From positions 4,154,001-4,218,000 of the forward strand of contig NZ_CP059165.1 of assembly GCF_013466425.1 (NCBI RefSeq): DNA of 64,000 nucleotides, in the 5' to 3' direction. A program made the position numbers and the translations under genes. Below are positions 45,731-55,700 of this stretch, piece after piece. Source of the DNA: Mycobacterium vicinigordonae. GTDB taxonomy: Bacteria > Actinomycetota > Actinomycetes > Mycobacteriales > Mycobacteriaceae. Position 1 is the stretch's first letter. Each line of letters starts with the position of its first letter. The notes under the pieces are model-generated. The model worked only from the letters and a program-made list of their open reading frames with translations, had not been told where the DNA came from and made no database searches.

Positions 45731-47473
45731 GTGGACGGCACACAGTTTGGCCGCTATCGCCTGATCGACTTGGTGGGTCGTGGCGGCATGGGCGAGGTGT
45801 GGCGCGCCTACGACAGCGAGACCGACCGTGTCGTGGCGATCAAGGTGTTGTCCGCGCATCTGTCGGCGGACGCGGAATATCAGCGCCGATTTCGCCGCGA
45901 GGCCCACGCCGCGACCCGCCTGAACAGCCCACACATCATCCCGATTCATAACTACGGGGAGATCGACGGTCGTCTGTACCTCGACATGCGCCTGATCGAG
46001 GGCCGGCCCCTGGAGACTGTGCTCGCTAGCGGCCCGCTCGATCCGGCCCGTGCGGTCTACATCCTCGGCCAGGTCGCCAGGGCGCTGCACGCGGCCCACC
46101 GGGTCGGCTTACTGCACCGGGATATCAAGCCGTCGAATGTGCTGCTCGATGCGGACGATTTCGCGTATCTGATCGACTTCGGAATCGCCGGATCTCTCGA
46201 CGAGACGCGAATAACCAAGGCGGGCAACGCGATCGGTACCTTCCACTACATCGCACCCGAGCGGCTGAGTCTCGGGGCGCAGGAGGATGCCCGTGCGGAT
46301 GTCTACTCGCTGGCCTGCGCGCTCTACGAATGTCTGACCGGCCACCCACCCTTCCCGGGCGACACCATGCCCCAACTGGTGGCGGCACATCTTGGTGCCA
46401 CACCGCCGCGGCCGTCGACCGCCCAGCCGAACGTTCCCCGCCCGGTAGACGACGTCATTGAGCGCGGCATGGCCAAGGATCCCGCTCAGCGGTACACCAC
46501 AACGCTGGAGTTCATCGATGCCGCCCGCGCAGCGCTCAGCGCGACGGACGCTTTGCCCACCGAGCGTCCTACGCCGCCGCCGGTGCCGGGGACGGCCCAT
46601 GCGGCGCACCAACCAATGCCTTACCCGTGGCCGTCCCCAGCGGTCCGCGCTACGGCGCCGGTCGCGGCGGCCGGTCCGCACGCCGTGCACAGTGTGGCGC
46701 CCTGGCCACGCACCGGCGAGAAGCGCGGGATCAGCGGGCGCACAATCGCGCTCCTCACCGGCGCAGCAGCGCTCGTCGCGGTAGCTGCGGTCGCGGGCAT
46801 CCTGATCCTGGGCGACCGCGGGGCGTCGAACTCATCCCCAACCGCATCGCGGCCGGCCGCCACGCCGGGTTCCAGCGGTGCGGTACGAGTGGCGTCGAAC
46901 AAGCTGGTCACCCAACCCGGCACTAGCGAACCAAAAGTGGTGGTCGCTTTCTACGAAGACTTTCTGTGCCCCGCGTGCGGCAGTTTCGAGCAGATGTTCG
47001 GGCCGACGGTGTCCAACCTGATCGACACCGGCGCCATCGCCGCCGACTACTCGATGGTGTCAATCCTGGACAGCGCACTCACACAGCACTACTCGTCGCG
47101 CGCAGGCGCCGCGGCGTACTGCGTCGCCGATGAATCCACCGAAGCATTTCGCCGTTTCCACAACACGTTGTTCGCCGTCGGCGGTCAACCGTCCGAATCC
47201 GGTGACTCTTTTCCGGACAACGCGCGGTTGATCGAACTGGCTCGCGGAGCTGGCGCGGCCGGCTCGGTCTCGGATTGCATCAACAGCGGAAAATACCTGT
47301 CGAAGGTCACCTCGGCCGCCGCTGCGGCCGGTGTGAACGCGACGCCGACGGTGCAGATCAACGGGCAGGAATACGACGTCACGACGCCGGACGCGCTGGT
47401 CGCGGAAGTCGAGAAACTGGTCGGAAATGTGCCGAAGATCGAAGGATCCGGCGCAACCATCTCAAGTCCTTAG
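45731..47473 (+). CDS. PknE-like Ser/Thr kinase with extracellular DsbA-like domain
   Basis: This 580-residue membrane kinase has a kinase domain at about 1-275 with GRGGMGEVW, the VAIKVL lysine, [13 protein letters not shown] and APE. A Pro/Ala-rich juxtamembrane segment, one helix (about 340-362, [21 protein letters not shown]), then an extracellular thioredoxin/DsbA-like domain (about 400-580) with the CPAC pair follow. That architecture is that of PknE (Rv1743, 566 residues), which senses redox or nitric-oxide stress. GTG at 45731 is preceded by GGAGG at 45721. It stands between holA and comEC, where M. tuberculosis has no kinase. Confidence 0.9.
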   Translation: MDGTQFGRYRLIDLVGRGGMGEVWRAYDSETDRVVAIKVLSAHLSADAEYQRRFRREAHAATRLNSPHIIPIHNYGEIDGRLYLDMRLIEGRPLETVLASGPLDPARAVYILGQVARALHAAHRVGLLHRDIKPSNVLLDADDFAYLIDFGIAGSLDETRITKAGNAIGTFHYIAPERLSLGAQEDARADVYSLACALYECLTGHPPFPGDTMPQLVAAHLGATPPRPSTAQPNVPRPVDDVIERGMAKDPAQRYTTTLEFIDAARAALSATDALPTERPTPPPVPGTAHAAHQPMPYPWPSPAVRATAPVAAAGPHAVHSVAPWPRTGEKRGISGRTIALLTGAAALVAVAAVAGILILGDRGASNSSPTASRPAATPGSSGAVRVASNKLVTQPGTSEPKVVVAFYEDFLCPACGSFEQMFGPTVSNLIDTGAIAADYSMVSILDSALTQHYSSRAGAAAYCVADESTEAFRRFHNTLFAVGGQPSESGDSFPDNARLIELARGAGAAGSVSDCINSGKYLSKVTSAAAAAGVNATPTVQINGQEYDVTTPDALVAEVEKLVGNVPKIEGSGATISSP

Positions 47474-47522
47474 CTTCGGCGCGACGCTGCACGCCGTTGC
47501 TCGGCGCTGGGTTCGCGGGCGA

Positions 47523-49076
47523 TCAGCGCCCCACTGATCCGGACATGCACCAGGCCACGGCACAAACCAGGCCCGTCACCGCCGCCGAGCCCGCGGTCAC
47601 GCGGAACCAATGCCATCGCCACATCGCTGCGACCAGCACGGTAGCGCCCCCGACCGTCAACAACCCGGCGAGCCCCGAGGGCACCGGCACACTAGCCGCC
47701 GGCAACCCCGCGGCCCAATGCGCAACCCGCAACACCCACCACACCTCCGGTCCGGTGAACCGGATCAACAGCTGCGCGCCGGCCGGCCAGCACCCGGCCA
47801 GCACTGCCGCGGCGGTGCCCAGCACGGTAATCGGGGCAATCGCTGGCGCTGCCAGCAAGTTAGCGGCCACGGCCACCACGCTGAACCGGCCAGAGATCGC
47901 CGCGACAAGCGGTGCGGTCACCGCCTGGGCCGCGGCGGCGACCGCGACCGCGTCCGCCAACAGTTTGGGCCAGCCACGATCGGTCAGGCGTTGCGAGAAC
48001 GCGGGCGCGACGACCACCAGCGCGGCCGTGGCAATGACCGACAGCGCGAAACCCAGGTCCACCGCCAGCTGCGGCGCGGCAACCAGCAGCACCAACACCG
48101 AGGTCGCCAACGCCGGTATCGCCTGGCGGCGCCGCGACGACAACATCGCCACCAGCGTGATCGCCCCCATCACCGCGGCCCGCAACACACTGGCCGTCGG
48201 CTGCACCACGATCACGAACGCCACCAGCGCCGACCCGGCCAGTGTTACGGCTACCCGCGGCCCCACCAGCCGCGCCGAGAACAGCACCGCCGCGCACACG
48301 ATCGTGACGTTGGCACCTGAGACCGCGGTCAGGTGCGTCATCCCGGCCGCGCGGAACTCACCGCTGGTCGCCGCGGCCACCAGGGAGGTATCACCGAGAA
48401 CCAGTGCGGGCAGCATCGCCGCCTGGTCGGCCGGCAACACCTCGCGCACCGAGGCGGCGAATCGGCTGCGCACGGCGTGGGCGGCACGCTGCACCGAACC
48501 CGCGCTGCCCAGCACCGGCGGACCGGTGACGGTGAGCACCGCGACGGTGAGGTCGTGGCGGGTCGGACGAGTGATGCGTGCGGTGAACCGGACCGGCCGG
48601 CCCACCATCAGGTCGCCGAATCCTTCCTCAGATGCGCGGGCGAAAACCACGACCCGGCCCGATATCTCGTCGTCATGCAGCCTCAGTAGCGTCGCGCGGA
48701 ACAGCAACCGGCCACTACCCAGGGTCAGCGCGCTTTCGCTGGGCATGACCGTCACCGGCACAACGGTGCCGAATGACGCGGTGATCGGGTGGTGCGAGAC
48801 GGCATCGGCCCGCAACGCGACCGCCAAGCCGTAGCCCGCTCCCACCACACCGATCGCCAGCAGACTGGTGCTGGCCGCGGCCAGCCGAGCGTTGGGGGCG
48901 CGCCGTGCGCGCCACCACAACAGACCAGAGCCGATGGCAAGCAAGCCGCAACAGCCCGCGAGCGCGGCGCCGACCGGCCACACAATCCCCGCAGCCGTGA
49001 CCGCCCAGCAGACCAGTGCCGCAGGTACCAGCCGCACATCCAGGTCCACCGCCGGACCGGGCTCCGGGGCCGCCAC
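47523..49076 (-). CDS. comEC: ComEC/Rec2-type membrane channel protein
   Basis: This 517-residue polytopic protein has a ComEC competence domain (HLTAVSGANVTIVCAAV and many helices) but ends without the C-terminal metallo-beta-lactamase domain of full-length ComEC. M. tuberculosis Rv2414c (about 514 residues) is similarly short. In competent bacteria ComEC transports single-stranded DNA across the membrane; its use in mycobacteria is unproven. It begins 5 bp after comEA ends and is convergent with the kinase. Confidence 0.88.
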   Translation of the reverse strand: MAAPEPGPAVDLDVRLVPAALVCWAVTAAGIVWPVGAALAGCCGLLAIGSGLLWWRARRAPNARLAAASTSLLAIGVVGAGYGLAVALRADAVSHHPITASFGTVVPVTVMPSESALTLGSGRLLFRATLLRLHDDEISGRVVVFARASEEGFGDLMVGRPVRFTARITRPTRHDLTVAVLTVTGPPVLGSAGSVQRAAHAVRSRFAASVREVLPADQAAMLPALVLGDTSLVAAATSGEFRAAGMTHLTAVSGANVTIVCAAVLFSARLVGPRVAVTLAGSALVAFVIVVQPTASVLRAAVMGAITLVAMLSSRRRQAIPALATSVLVLLVAAPQLAVDLGFALSVIATAALVVVAPAFSQRLTDRGWPKLLADAVAVAAAAQAVTAPLVAAISGRFSVVAVAANLLAAPAIAPITVLGTAAAVLAGCWPAGAQLLIRFTGPEVWWVLRVAHWAAGLPAASVPVPSGLAGLLTVGGATVLVAAMWRWHWFRVTAGSAAVTGLVCAVAWCMSGSVGR

Positions 49077-49081
49077 CGGGA

Positions 49082-49951
49082 TCAGACACGGACCAGGGCG
49101 CGCAGCTTGTCCAACCGCGCCGGACCGATGCCTTCGACTTCGCCCAGCTGGTCAACGTTGCTGAACCGGCCGTTGGCCTGGCGCCACGCCACGATCGCCG
49201 CCGCGGTGACCGGCCCCACCCCGGGCAGAGCATCGAGCTGCTCCACGGTCGCGGTGTTGAGGTCGAGCGCCTCCTTGGGAGCCGGTCGGGTTCGGCCCGA
49301 GGTCATAGGTGTGTTCGACGGTGCCGGTCCGGCGGGCGTGCCGGTGCCCACCGAACTGCCCAGCACCGCGGGTTTACCCGACGGCGGCGCCAGCCCGACC
49401 ACGATCTGTTCACCGTCACCGAGTGGGCGGGCCATGTTCAGCCCGACCATGTCCGCGCCATCGACCGCGCCGCCGGCCGCCTGCAACGCATCGGCGACAC
49501 GCGCGCCCGGCGCCAGGGTCACCAGCCCGGGCTTGTGCACCAGACCCACCACACTGACTATCACCGGCCCCGCCGGCGGACTGGCACCAGCAGACGTTCT
49601 GGTGGACGAAACCCGTTCTACCGGTGGCAGTTTGGCTGAGGTGACCGGAGCCGGGCGGTCGCGCACCAGCGTGAACACGGTAATCAGCACAGCTAGCGCG
49701 GCGATCACCGCCAGCGCGACGGCTCCGGCCCGGCCCGGATCGGCCCGCACCCGGTCGACCAGACCGCGTCGGCGCGACAATTCGGGTAGCCAGCGCGGCA
49801 GCAGCGAGTTCGGGTCGTCCCGGTCGCCGTCGTGGTCCTCGTCCCGGCTGCCGCCGGGGTCGCGGACGCCGGGATCGGAATCTGAGGTGTCCGTGTCAGT
49901 GTCGGCACCCAACCGGCGGTGCAGCCTCTCGGCAGGAAGTTCCGTTCGCAT
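49082..49951 (-). CDS. comEA: ComEA-like DNA-binding protein
   Basis: This 289-residue protein has an Asp-rich cytoplasmic start, a single helix around 90-112 (AVALAVIAALAVLITVFTLV), a SLBB-type domain (IVSVVGLVHKPGLVTLAPGARVADALQAAGG) and a C-terminal helix-hairpin-helix (LNTATVEQLDALPGVGPVTAAAIVAWR). This is the ComEA layout for DNA capture outside the membrane. ATG at 49951 was chosen; the frame is open to 50038 but that part is unlike the family. It forms a pair with comEC. Confidence 0.88.
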   Translation of the reverse strand: MRTELPAERLHRRLGADTDTDTSDSDPGVRDPGGSRDEDHDGDRDDPNSLLPRWLPELSRRRGLVDRVRADPGRAGAVALAVIAALAVLITVFTLVRDRPAPVTSAKLPPVERVSSTRTSAGASPPAGPVIVSVVGLVHKPGLVTLAPGARVADALQAAGGAVDGADMVGLNMARPLGDGEQIVVGLAPPSGKPAVLGSSVGTGTPAGPAPSNTPMTSGRTRPAPKEALDLNTATVEQLDALPGVGPVTAAAIVAWRQANGRFSNVDQLGEVEGIGPARLDKLRALVRV

Positions 49952-50096
49952 GCGCCGACGGTAAGCGTGCGGACCGTCGCGACAGCCGGTGAACACCCCG
50001 CCCACCGGCCGGCTGGGGATTAACCCGAGGCTGTGCACAAGCGCTCGATCGGATCAGTCAAGATGGAACCGGCGCGAACGATCACAGGAGGCTGCA

Positions 50097-51254
50097 ATGA
50101 AGCTGGCGCTCACCCCCGACGAAGCCGCGTTCCGCGACGAACTTCGTACCTTCTTCACCACCAAGGTCCCCGAGGATGTCCGCGAGCGGGTACGCCAGGG
50201 TAAGTCGCTGACCCGCGAGCAGATCGTCGACAACCACAAGCTGCTGCACGAGAACGGGCTCGCGGTGCCCGGCTGGCCGGTCGAATGGGGCGGCAAGGAT
50301 TGGACCCCCACCCAGTCCCAGATCTACAACGACGAGATGCAGCTGGCCAGCGTCCCGGAGCCGTTGAACTTCAACACCAAGATGGTCGGGCCGGTGATCG
50401 CCGAGTTCGGATCCCAAGAGATCAAGGAGCGGTTCCTGCCAGCGACCGCGGCCCTAGACATCTGGTGGTGTCAGGGTTTCTCGGAGCCCGAAGCCGGCTC
50501 GGACCTGGCTTCGCTGCGCACCACCGCGGTCCGCGACGGCGACAGCTACGTCGTCAACGGCCAGAAGACGTGGACCACGCTGGGGCAGTATGCGGATTGG
50601 ATCTTCTGCCTGGTGCGCACCGACCCTCAGGCGCCCAAGCGTCAGGCCGGCATCTCGTTCCTACTGATGGAGATGGACACCCCGGGCATCACCTGGCGGC
50701 CAATCAAGCTGATCGACGGCGGCGTCGAAGTCAACGAAGTGTTCTTCTCTGACGTCCGGGTTCCCGCGAATCAACTTGTCGGAGAAGAGAATCAGGGCTG
50801 GACTTACGCAAAGTTCCTGTTGGGCAACGAACGCACCGGCATCGCTCAAGTGGGCCGCACCAAAGTCCGTCTGGCCGAGGTGAAGCGACACGCCAAAAAC
50901 AACGGGCTGCTCGACGACCCGCTGTTCGCGGCGCGGCTTGCCGAAGCCGAAAACGAAGTCCTGGCACTCGAACTCACCCAGGCTCGGGTCGTGTCGGGAT
51001 CCTCGGGAGGCAAGCCCAACCCGGCGTCGTCGGTGCTCAAACTGCGCGGCAGCCAGTTGCAGCAGCTGTCCACCGAGCTGATGGTCGAGGTCGCCGGGGC
51101 CGATGCGCTACCGATCGACACGGACGGGATCGCCTCAGCGGAGTGGGCGCAGAGCAGCGGCCCGCACTACCTCAACTACCGCAAGACCTCAATCTACGGC
51201 GGTAGCAACGAAGTTCAGCGCAACATCATCGCGTCCACCATTCTGGGATTGTGA
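50097..51254 (+). CDS. Acyl-CoA dehydrogenase, FadE family (alpha partner)
   Basis: This 385-residue FAD-dependent dehydrogenase has CQGFSEPEAGSDLASLRT and the C-terminal YGGSNEVQRNIIA arm. The position that is the catalytic Glu in medium-chain enzymes (IYEGT) is Gly here (IYGGS), so its base must lie elsewhere or be supplied as in other subfamilies. AGGAGG lies 6 bp before the ATG. It is followed after 7 bp by a second, divergent dehydrogenase, a pairing typical of heterotetrameric mycobacterial acyl-CoA dehydrogenases for steroid or branched substrates. Confidence 0.85.
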   Translation: MKLALTPDEAAFRDELRTFFTTKVPEDVRERVRQGKSLTREQIVDNHKLLHENGLAVPGWPVEWGGKDWTPTQSQIYNDEMQLASVPEPLNFNTKMVGPVIAEFGSQEIKERFLPATAALDIWWCQGFSEPEAGSDLASLRTTAVRDGDSYVVNGQKTWTTLGQYADWIFCLVRTDPQAPKRQAGISFLLMEMDTPGITWRPIKLIDGGVEVNEVFFSDVRVPANQLVGEENQGWTYAKFLLGNERTGIAQVGRTKVRLAEVKRHAKNNGLLDDPLFAARLAEAENEVLALELTQARVVSGSSGGKPNPASSVLKLRGSQLQQLSTELMVEVAGADALPIDTDGIASAEWAQSSGPHYLNYRKTSIYGGSNEVQRNIIASTILGL

Positions 51255-51261
51255 GGCAGTC

Positions 51262-52368
51262 ATGGACTTTCAGCTGAGCGAAGAGCAGGCGCTGCTGCGT
51301 GACACCACCCGCGAGCTGTTAGGGCGCAGCTACGACGCCGAAAGCCGCAACAAGGTGATCGACACCGAACAGGGCTGGAGTCGCGAGGTCTGGAATCAGT
51401 TGGCCGAGACCGGGATTCTCGGTCTCGGGTTCGATTCCGAGGAAGCGGGCCAGCTCGAGATCATGGTGGTGCTGACCGAGGTCGGACGTCGACTGGCTCC
51501 CGAACCGATTGTGCACGCAGCGCTGGCACCAGGCTCGCTGATCGCCGAACTAGGCAGCGACGCTCAAAAAGAGCTACTCGACGAGGTCGCCGCCGGCCAA
51601 CGGCTGCTGGCCTTCGCCCACCTGGAACCCGGACAGCGCGGCGTCTCCGGTGAGATCACCACTCGCGCCGTGCCGCACGGTGATTCGTGGACCGTCAGCG
51701 GCCGCAAGAACCCGGTGCTGGCCGGTGACTGCGCCGAAACCCTGGTGGTGAGCGCCACGTTGCCGGACGGTGGCACCGGGCTGTTCCTGGTAGATGCAAA
51801 AGCGGTCACCCGCACACGGTACGCCACCTTCGACGGCCAGCGCGGCGCCCAGATCGACTTCGACGAGGCGGTCGCCGAACCGCTGGGTGCTGCCACGGAC
51901 GCCTCCGGACCCATCAGAAACGGCATCATCCGAATCCAATCGTCGCTATGCGCCGAAGCGCTCGGGGCGATGGAGGAGGCGCTGCGGCTGACCACCGAAT
52001 ACCTGAAGACCCGCAAGCAATTCGGCGTCACGCTGAACAAATTCCAGGCCCTGACCCAGCGCGCCGCGGACATGTACGTGTCGCTCGAACAAGCACGCAG
52101 CATGAACCTCTACGCCGCGATGTCGATCGCCGACGGCAATTATGATCCGGTGATCGCCGCACGCGCCAAGCTGCAGATCGGCCGGTCGGGCCGGCACATC
52201 GGGCAGGAGGCGATCCAGCTGCACGGCGGCATCGGCATGACCGCGGAGTACCCGGTCGGCCACTACACCGCTCGACTGACGGCGATCGACAACACGCTGG
52301 GCTCCACCGCAGATCAGTTGCGGGTGCTCATCGGCAACATCAGCGAATACGAACTGGCAAGGCTGTAG
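51262..52368 (+). CDS. Acyl-CoA dehydrogenase, FadE family (second subunit)
   Basis: This 368-residue dehydrogenase-fold protein shows a weakened middle region (HLEPGQRG in place of the usual SEPxAGSD, SGRKNPVLAGDCAETLVV). It keeps the C-terminal helices (YLKTRKQFGVTLNKFQALTQRAADM and LHGGIGMTAEYPVGHY). Such degenerate partners form alpha2beta2 complexes with a neighbour. It starts 7 bp after the first gene and is followed 6 bp later by the PPOX-fold gene, so three genes probably form one operon. The substrate is unknown. Confidence 0.85.
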   Translation: MDFQLSEEQALLRDTTRELLGRSYDAESRNKVIDTEQGWSREVWNQLAETGILGLGFDSEEAGQLEIMVVLTEVGRRLAPEPIVHAALAPGSLIAELGSDAQKELLDEVAAGQRLLAFAHLEPGQRGVSGEITTRAVPHGDSWTVSGRKNPVLAGDCAETLVVSATLPDGGTGLFLVDAKAVTRTRYATFDGQRGAQIDFDEAVAEPLGAATDASGPIRNGIIRIQSSLCAEALGAMEEALRLTTEYLKTRKQFGVTLNKFQALTQRAADMYVSLEQARSMNLYAAMSIADGNYDPVIAARAKLQIGRSGRHIGQEAIQLHGGIGMTAEYPVGHYTARLTAIDNTLGSTADQLRVLIGNISEYELARL

Positions 52369-52374
52369 CCCGCC

Positions 52375-52797
52375 GTGGTGGAGCTGTCGGACCGGGTGGT
52401 TGCCTTCTTGTCCGAAGGTACCCGCACCGGGATGCTCGGATTTGTCGCCTCCGACGGTCGACCGCTGGTGACGCCGGTGTGGTTCGTCGTCGACAACGGC
52501 GCGCTGGTGTTCACCACCGAGCGCCGTACGCCGAAAGGCCGTTCGCTGCAACGTGATCCGCGAGTCGCGATCTGTGTGGACGACCCGCACCCGCCCTACT
52601 CGTTCGTCCAGGTGCAAGGCCTGGCGACGGTGAGCGAAGACCCCGACGAGCTGCTGGACATCGCGACCCGAGCCGGCGCGCGCTACATGGGCGCCGACCG
52701 GGCCGAGCAGTTCGGGCGCCGCAATGCCGCGCCCGGCGAGGTCGTGGTCCGGGTCAGACCCGTCAAGGTCATCGCCGGATTCGACATCAGCGACTGA
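52375..52797 (+). CDS. PPOX-fold flavin/F420-dependent oxidoreductase
   Basis: This 140-residue split-barrel protein has FVASDGRPLVTPVWFVVDNGALVFTT followed by PKGRSLQRDPRVAICVDD, the pattern of PPOX-class F420- or FMN-dependent enzymes in mycobacteria. It starts with GTG at 52375, 6 bp after the dehydrogenase pair, and is convergent with the PKS, 2 bp away. The substrate cannot be told. Confidence 0.82.
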   Translation: MVELSDRVVAFLSEGTRTGMLGFVASDGRPLVTPVWFVVDNGALVFTTERRTPKGRSLQRDPRVAICVDDPHPPYSFVQVQGLATVSEDPDELLDIATRAGARYMGADRAEQFGRRNAAPGEVVVRVRPVKVIAGFDISD

Positions 52798-52799
52798 AC

Positions 52800-55700
52800 T
52801 CAGCCCTCCGACGCGGCATCCGGCCGACCATCGGCGTCCCCGTCTGACGGCGGCGCCGACGGTGCCTCCGAGGGCGCCGAATCAGGCTCCGGCAGCTGCT
52901 CGGCCAAATACTCCGCCAGTGACCTGATCGTCGGGTAGTCGAAGACCGCGGTGGCGCTAATCGTGAACGCGTCACCGAATTGGCTGTGTAGCCGGTTGCG
53001 CAGTTCAACCGCCATCAGTGAATCCGTGCCCAGATCCAGGAACCGGCTGCTGGCCGCCGGCGGTTGCGCCAGGCGCAAGAACTGTTGCACCTCATGCTGC
53101 AGGTATTCACTGATGAAGTCGGCCCGTTGCGACTCAGGCACCTCGAAGAGCTGGCGCAGCAACTCGCTGTCACCAGCTGCCGCCGTGGCGTCACTGGGCA
53201 GTAGGTGGTCGAGGATCGGTGGACGCGAACCGCCCAGCATTTTGGCCGCCCGCTGCCAGTTCGCTTTGATGACGGTGACCTGCGCGGTTCCGTGCGCGAC
53301 GATCTCACCGAGCGCACTGAGCGCAGCCGACGGGTCCAGCGGAACGAGGCCTTGCGCACCCAGATTGGCGCGGGCGGCTTGCGAGGTGGCCATGCCGCCC
53401 TTCGCCCACGGACCCCAGTTGATGGCGGCTGCCGGCAACCCCTGGGCCTTGCGGTATGCCGCGAGCCCGTCGAGCAACGCGTTCGCCGAGGCGTAATTGG
53501 CCTGACCCGGCGAACCCAGGACACTGGAAGCCGAGGAGTACAGCAGGAAGAAGTCGAGATCATCACCCGCGGTCAACCGATGCAAATGCCAGGCTCCCAA
53601 CGCCTTCGGTTGCAGCGTCGTCTGGAAGCGTTCGGCGGTCTGCTGCGGTACCAACGCGTCGTCGAGTACACCGGCCAGGTGTGCCACTCCGGCCAGCGGC
53701 GGCAACTCCGCGCGAATCCGCCCCAGCAACTCGATAGCCTGGCCCTCGTCGCCGACGTCGGCCGCGAACACGTGGACCCGGCAGCGGTGGCGCTCGGTGA
53801 TGTCGGCGATCGCCCGCTGGGCGTCGGCGTCGGGTTCACGGCGGCTGGTCAACACGATGTCGCCGGCTCCGAGTTGTGCCAGGTGCGCAGCGGTATGCAG
53901 ACCCAGCGCACCCAGACCGCCGGTGATCAGGTAACTCCGATCACCATGCAGCTGTAGCGGTTTGGGCATCTGCAGCACGATCTTGCCGATATGACGAGCC
54001 TGCTGCATGCGTCGGAACGCGGTCTTGGCCTCCGTCAGCGGGTAGATCTCGACGGGCAGCGGCTCCCACTGCCCGTTGGCCAGCCCGTCGGACACCTCCA
54101 CGAGCAGCCGTTGGATGTGGTCGGGATCGGTCATGATGGTCCCGTCGAGCGCCACAATCTCGTAGGCGATGTCCGGACGCGCCGCGGCCATCTGCTCCGG
54201 GGACCAAATGTCTCGCTTGGCGATCTCTGCGAACCGGCCGCCCTGGGCGGTCGCCCGCACGGTCGCCTCGACGAACCCCTCGTTGGTGAGGCTGTTGAGC
54301 ACCACGTCGACGCCGGTTCCCCCGGTGTCAGCGAGAATTTGGTCGGCGAAATCCGTACTGCGCGAGTCGTACACGTATTGCACGCCCAGCTTGCGCAGCA
54401 TCGAGCGCTTGTAGGTGCTGGCGGTGGCGAAGACGGTGGCACCGTGCTGCTGGGCCATCTGAACGGCCGCCAATCCGACGCCGCCGCTGGCGGCATGCAC
54501 GAGCACCTTATCGCCGGGCCGCAGCTGCGCCCAGTCGAACGCGAGTCGCGTCGTGAGTGCGGCAGCCGGGATGCTGGCGGCGTCAACCGCACTCAGCCCC
54601 TTGGGAACCGGTGCCAGCAACTTGGCGGGCACGTTGACCCGGCTGGCGAACGCTCCCTGCATGAAGCCCATCACCCGCTGGCCGACCTCGAGTCCGGTGA
54701 CGTCGCTGCCCAATTCGGTAACGATGCCGGAGAAGTCACCGCCGATCAGGCCCGGGTCACCGGGGTAGAGACCCAGCACGTTGAGCACATCGCGGAAGTT
54801 CAGGCCAGCGGCCTCCACCCGGACCTGCACCTGACCTGCGCTGGGCGGCGACACGTCGGTTTCCATCAGACGCAGGTTGTCGATCGCGCCACGTTCAGTC
54901 GGTGCCAGCACGTAGTCGCCCGCCCGGGGCACCGCCAATTGCCCGCTGCGCGACCACGGCATCAGCCGCGAGACGAGGTACTTCCCTTGGCGCAGTGCGA
55001 GTTCAGGCTCCTCGACCGGCGCGCCGAGCAGTCCGGCCAGTGCGTGCACAGCCTCCTCGGACCCGTCGTGGTCGACCAGTCGGCAGCGCAGGATCGGTTG
55101 CTCGTTGATGATCGTCCGGCCCAGCCCCCACAGTGCGGCCTGCACCGGGTCGACGAGTTCGCCGGGTTCGGCGGCAACTGCCCGTTCGGTCACGATCCAC
55201 AGCCCGCCGGGGAGTTTCAGCGTGTCGTCGGCCAGCAGCGGATGTACCACCCCGATCACGTTGCCGATCTCGGCCTGCAGCCGCGCTGCGAAGTCGACAC
55301 TCGATTCTTCGGCATCGTGTTTTCCGTTGCCGCGCAGAACAATCCCTGAGATCTGCACGCCCCGCTCCTGCGTTTGCGCAATCAGCTGCCGCACTTGTTC
55401 AGGGTCTGCGGACCGCTCGATGCGCAGGCAGCCAGGCAGTTCGGCGGCCAGCTCGTCGAAACCGGCCACGAGCCACGTGCCGACGGCACTGTCAGCAGCA
55501 TCGGATGCTGGTGGCGGCACCTCGTGCCAGCCGAGCGTGTAGAGCAGGCGCGTCGCGTCGCCACCCAGTCCGCGCAGCAACGCCTCTCGGGGGGCACGCT
55601 TGACGGTGAAATCGCGGATGCCGCCTAGCAGGCGACCGTCGCGGTCCACGAAATCGAGGTCGAAGACCTGGGTTTCGCTGTCCAGCGTGCTGTCGTGCCA

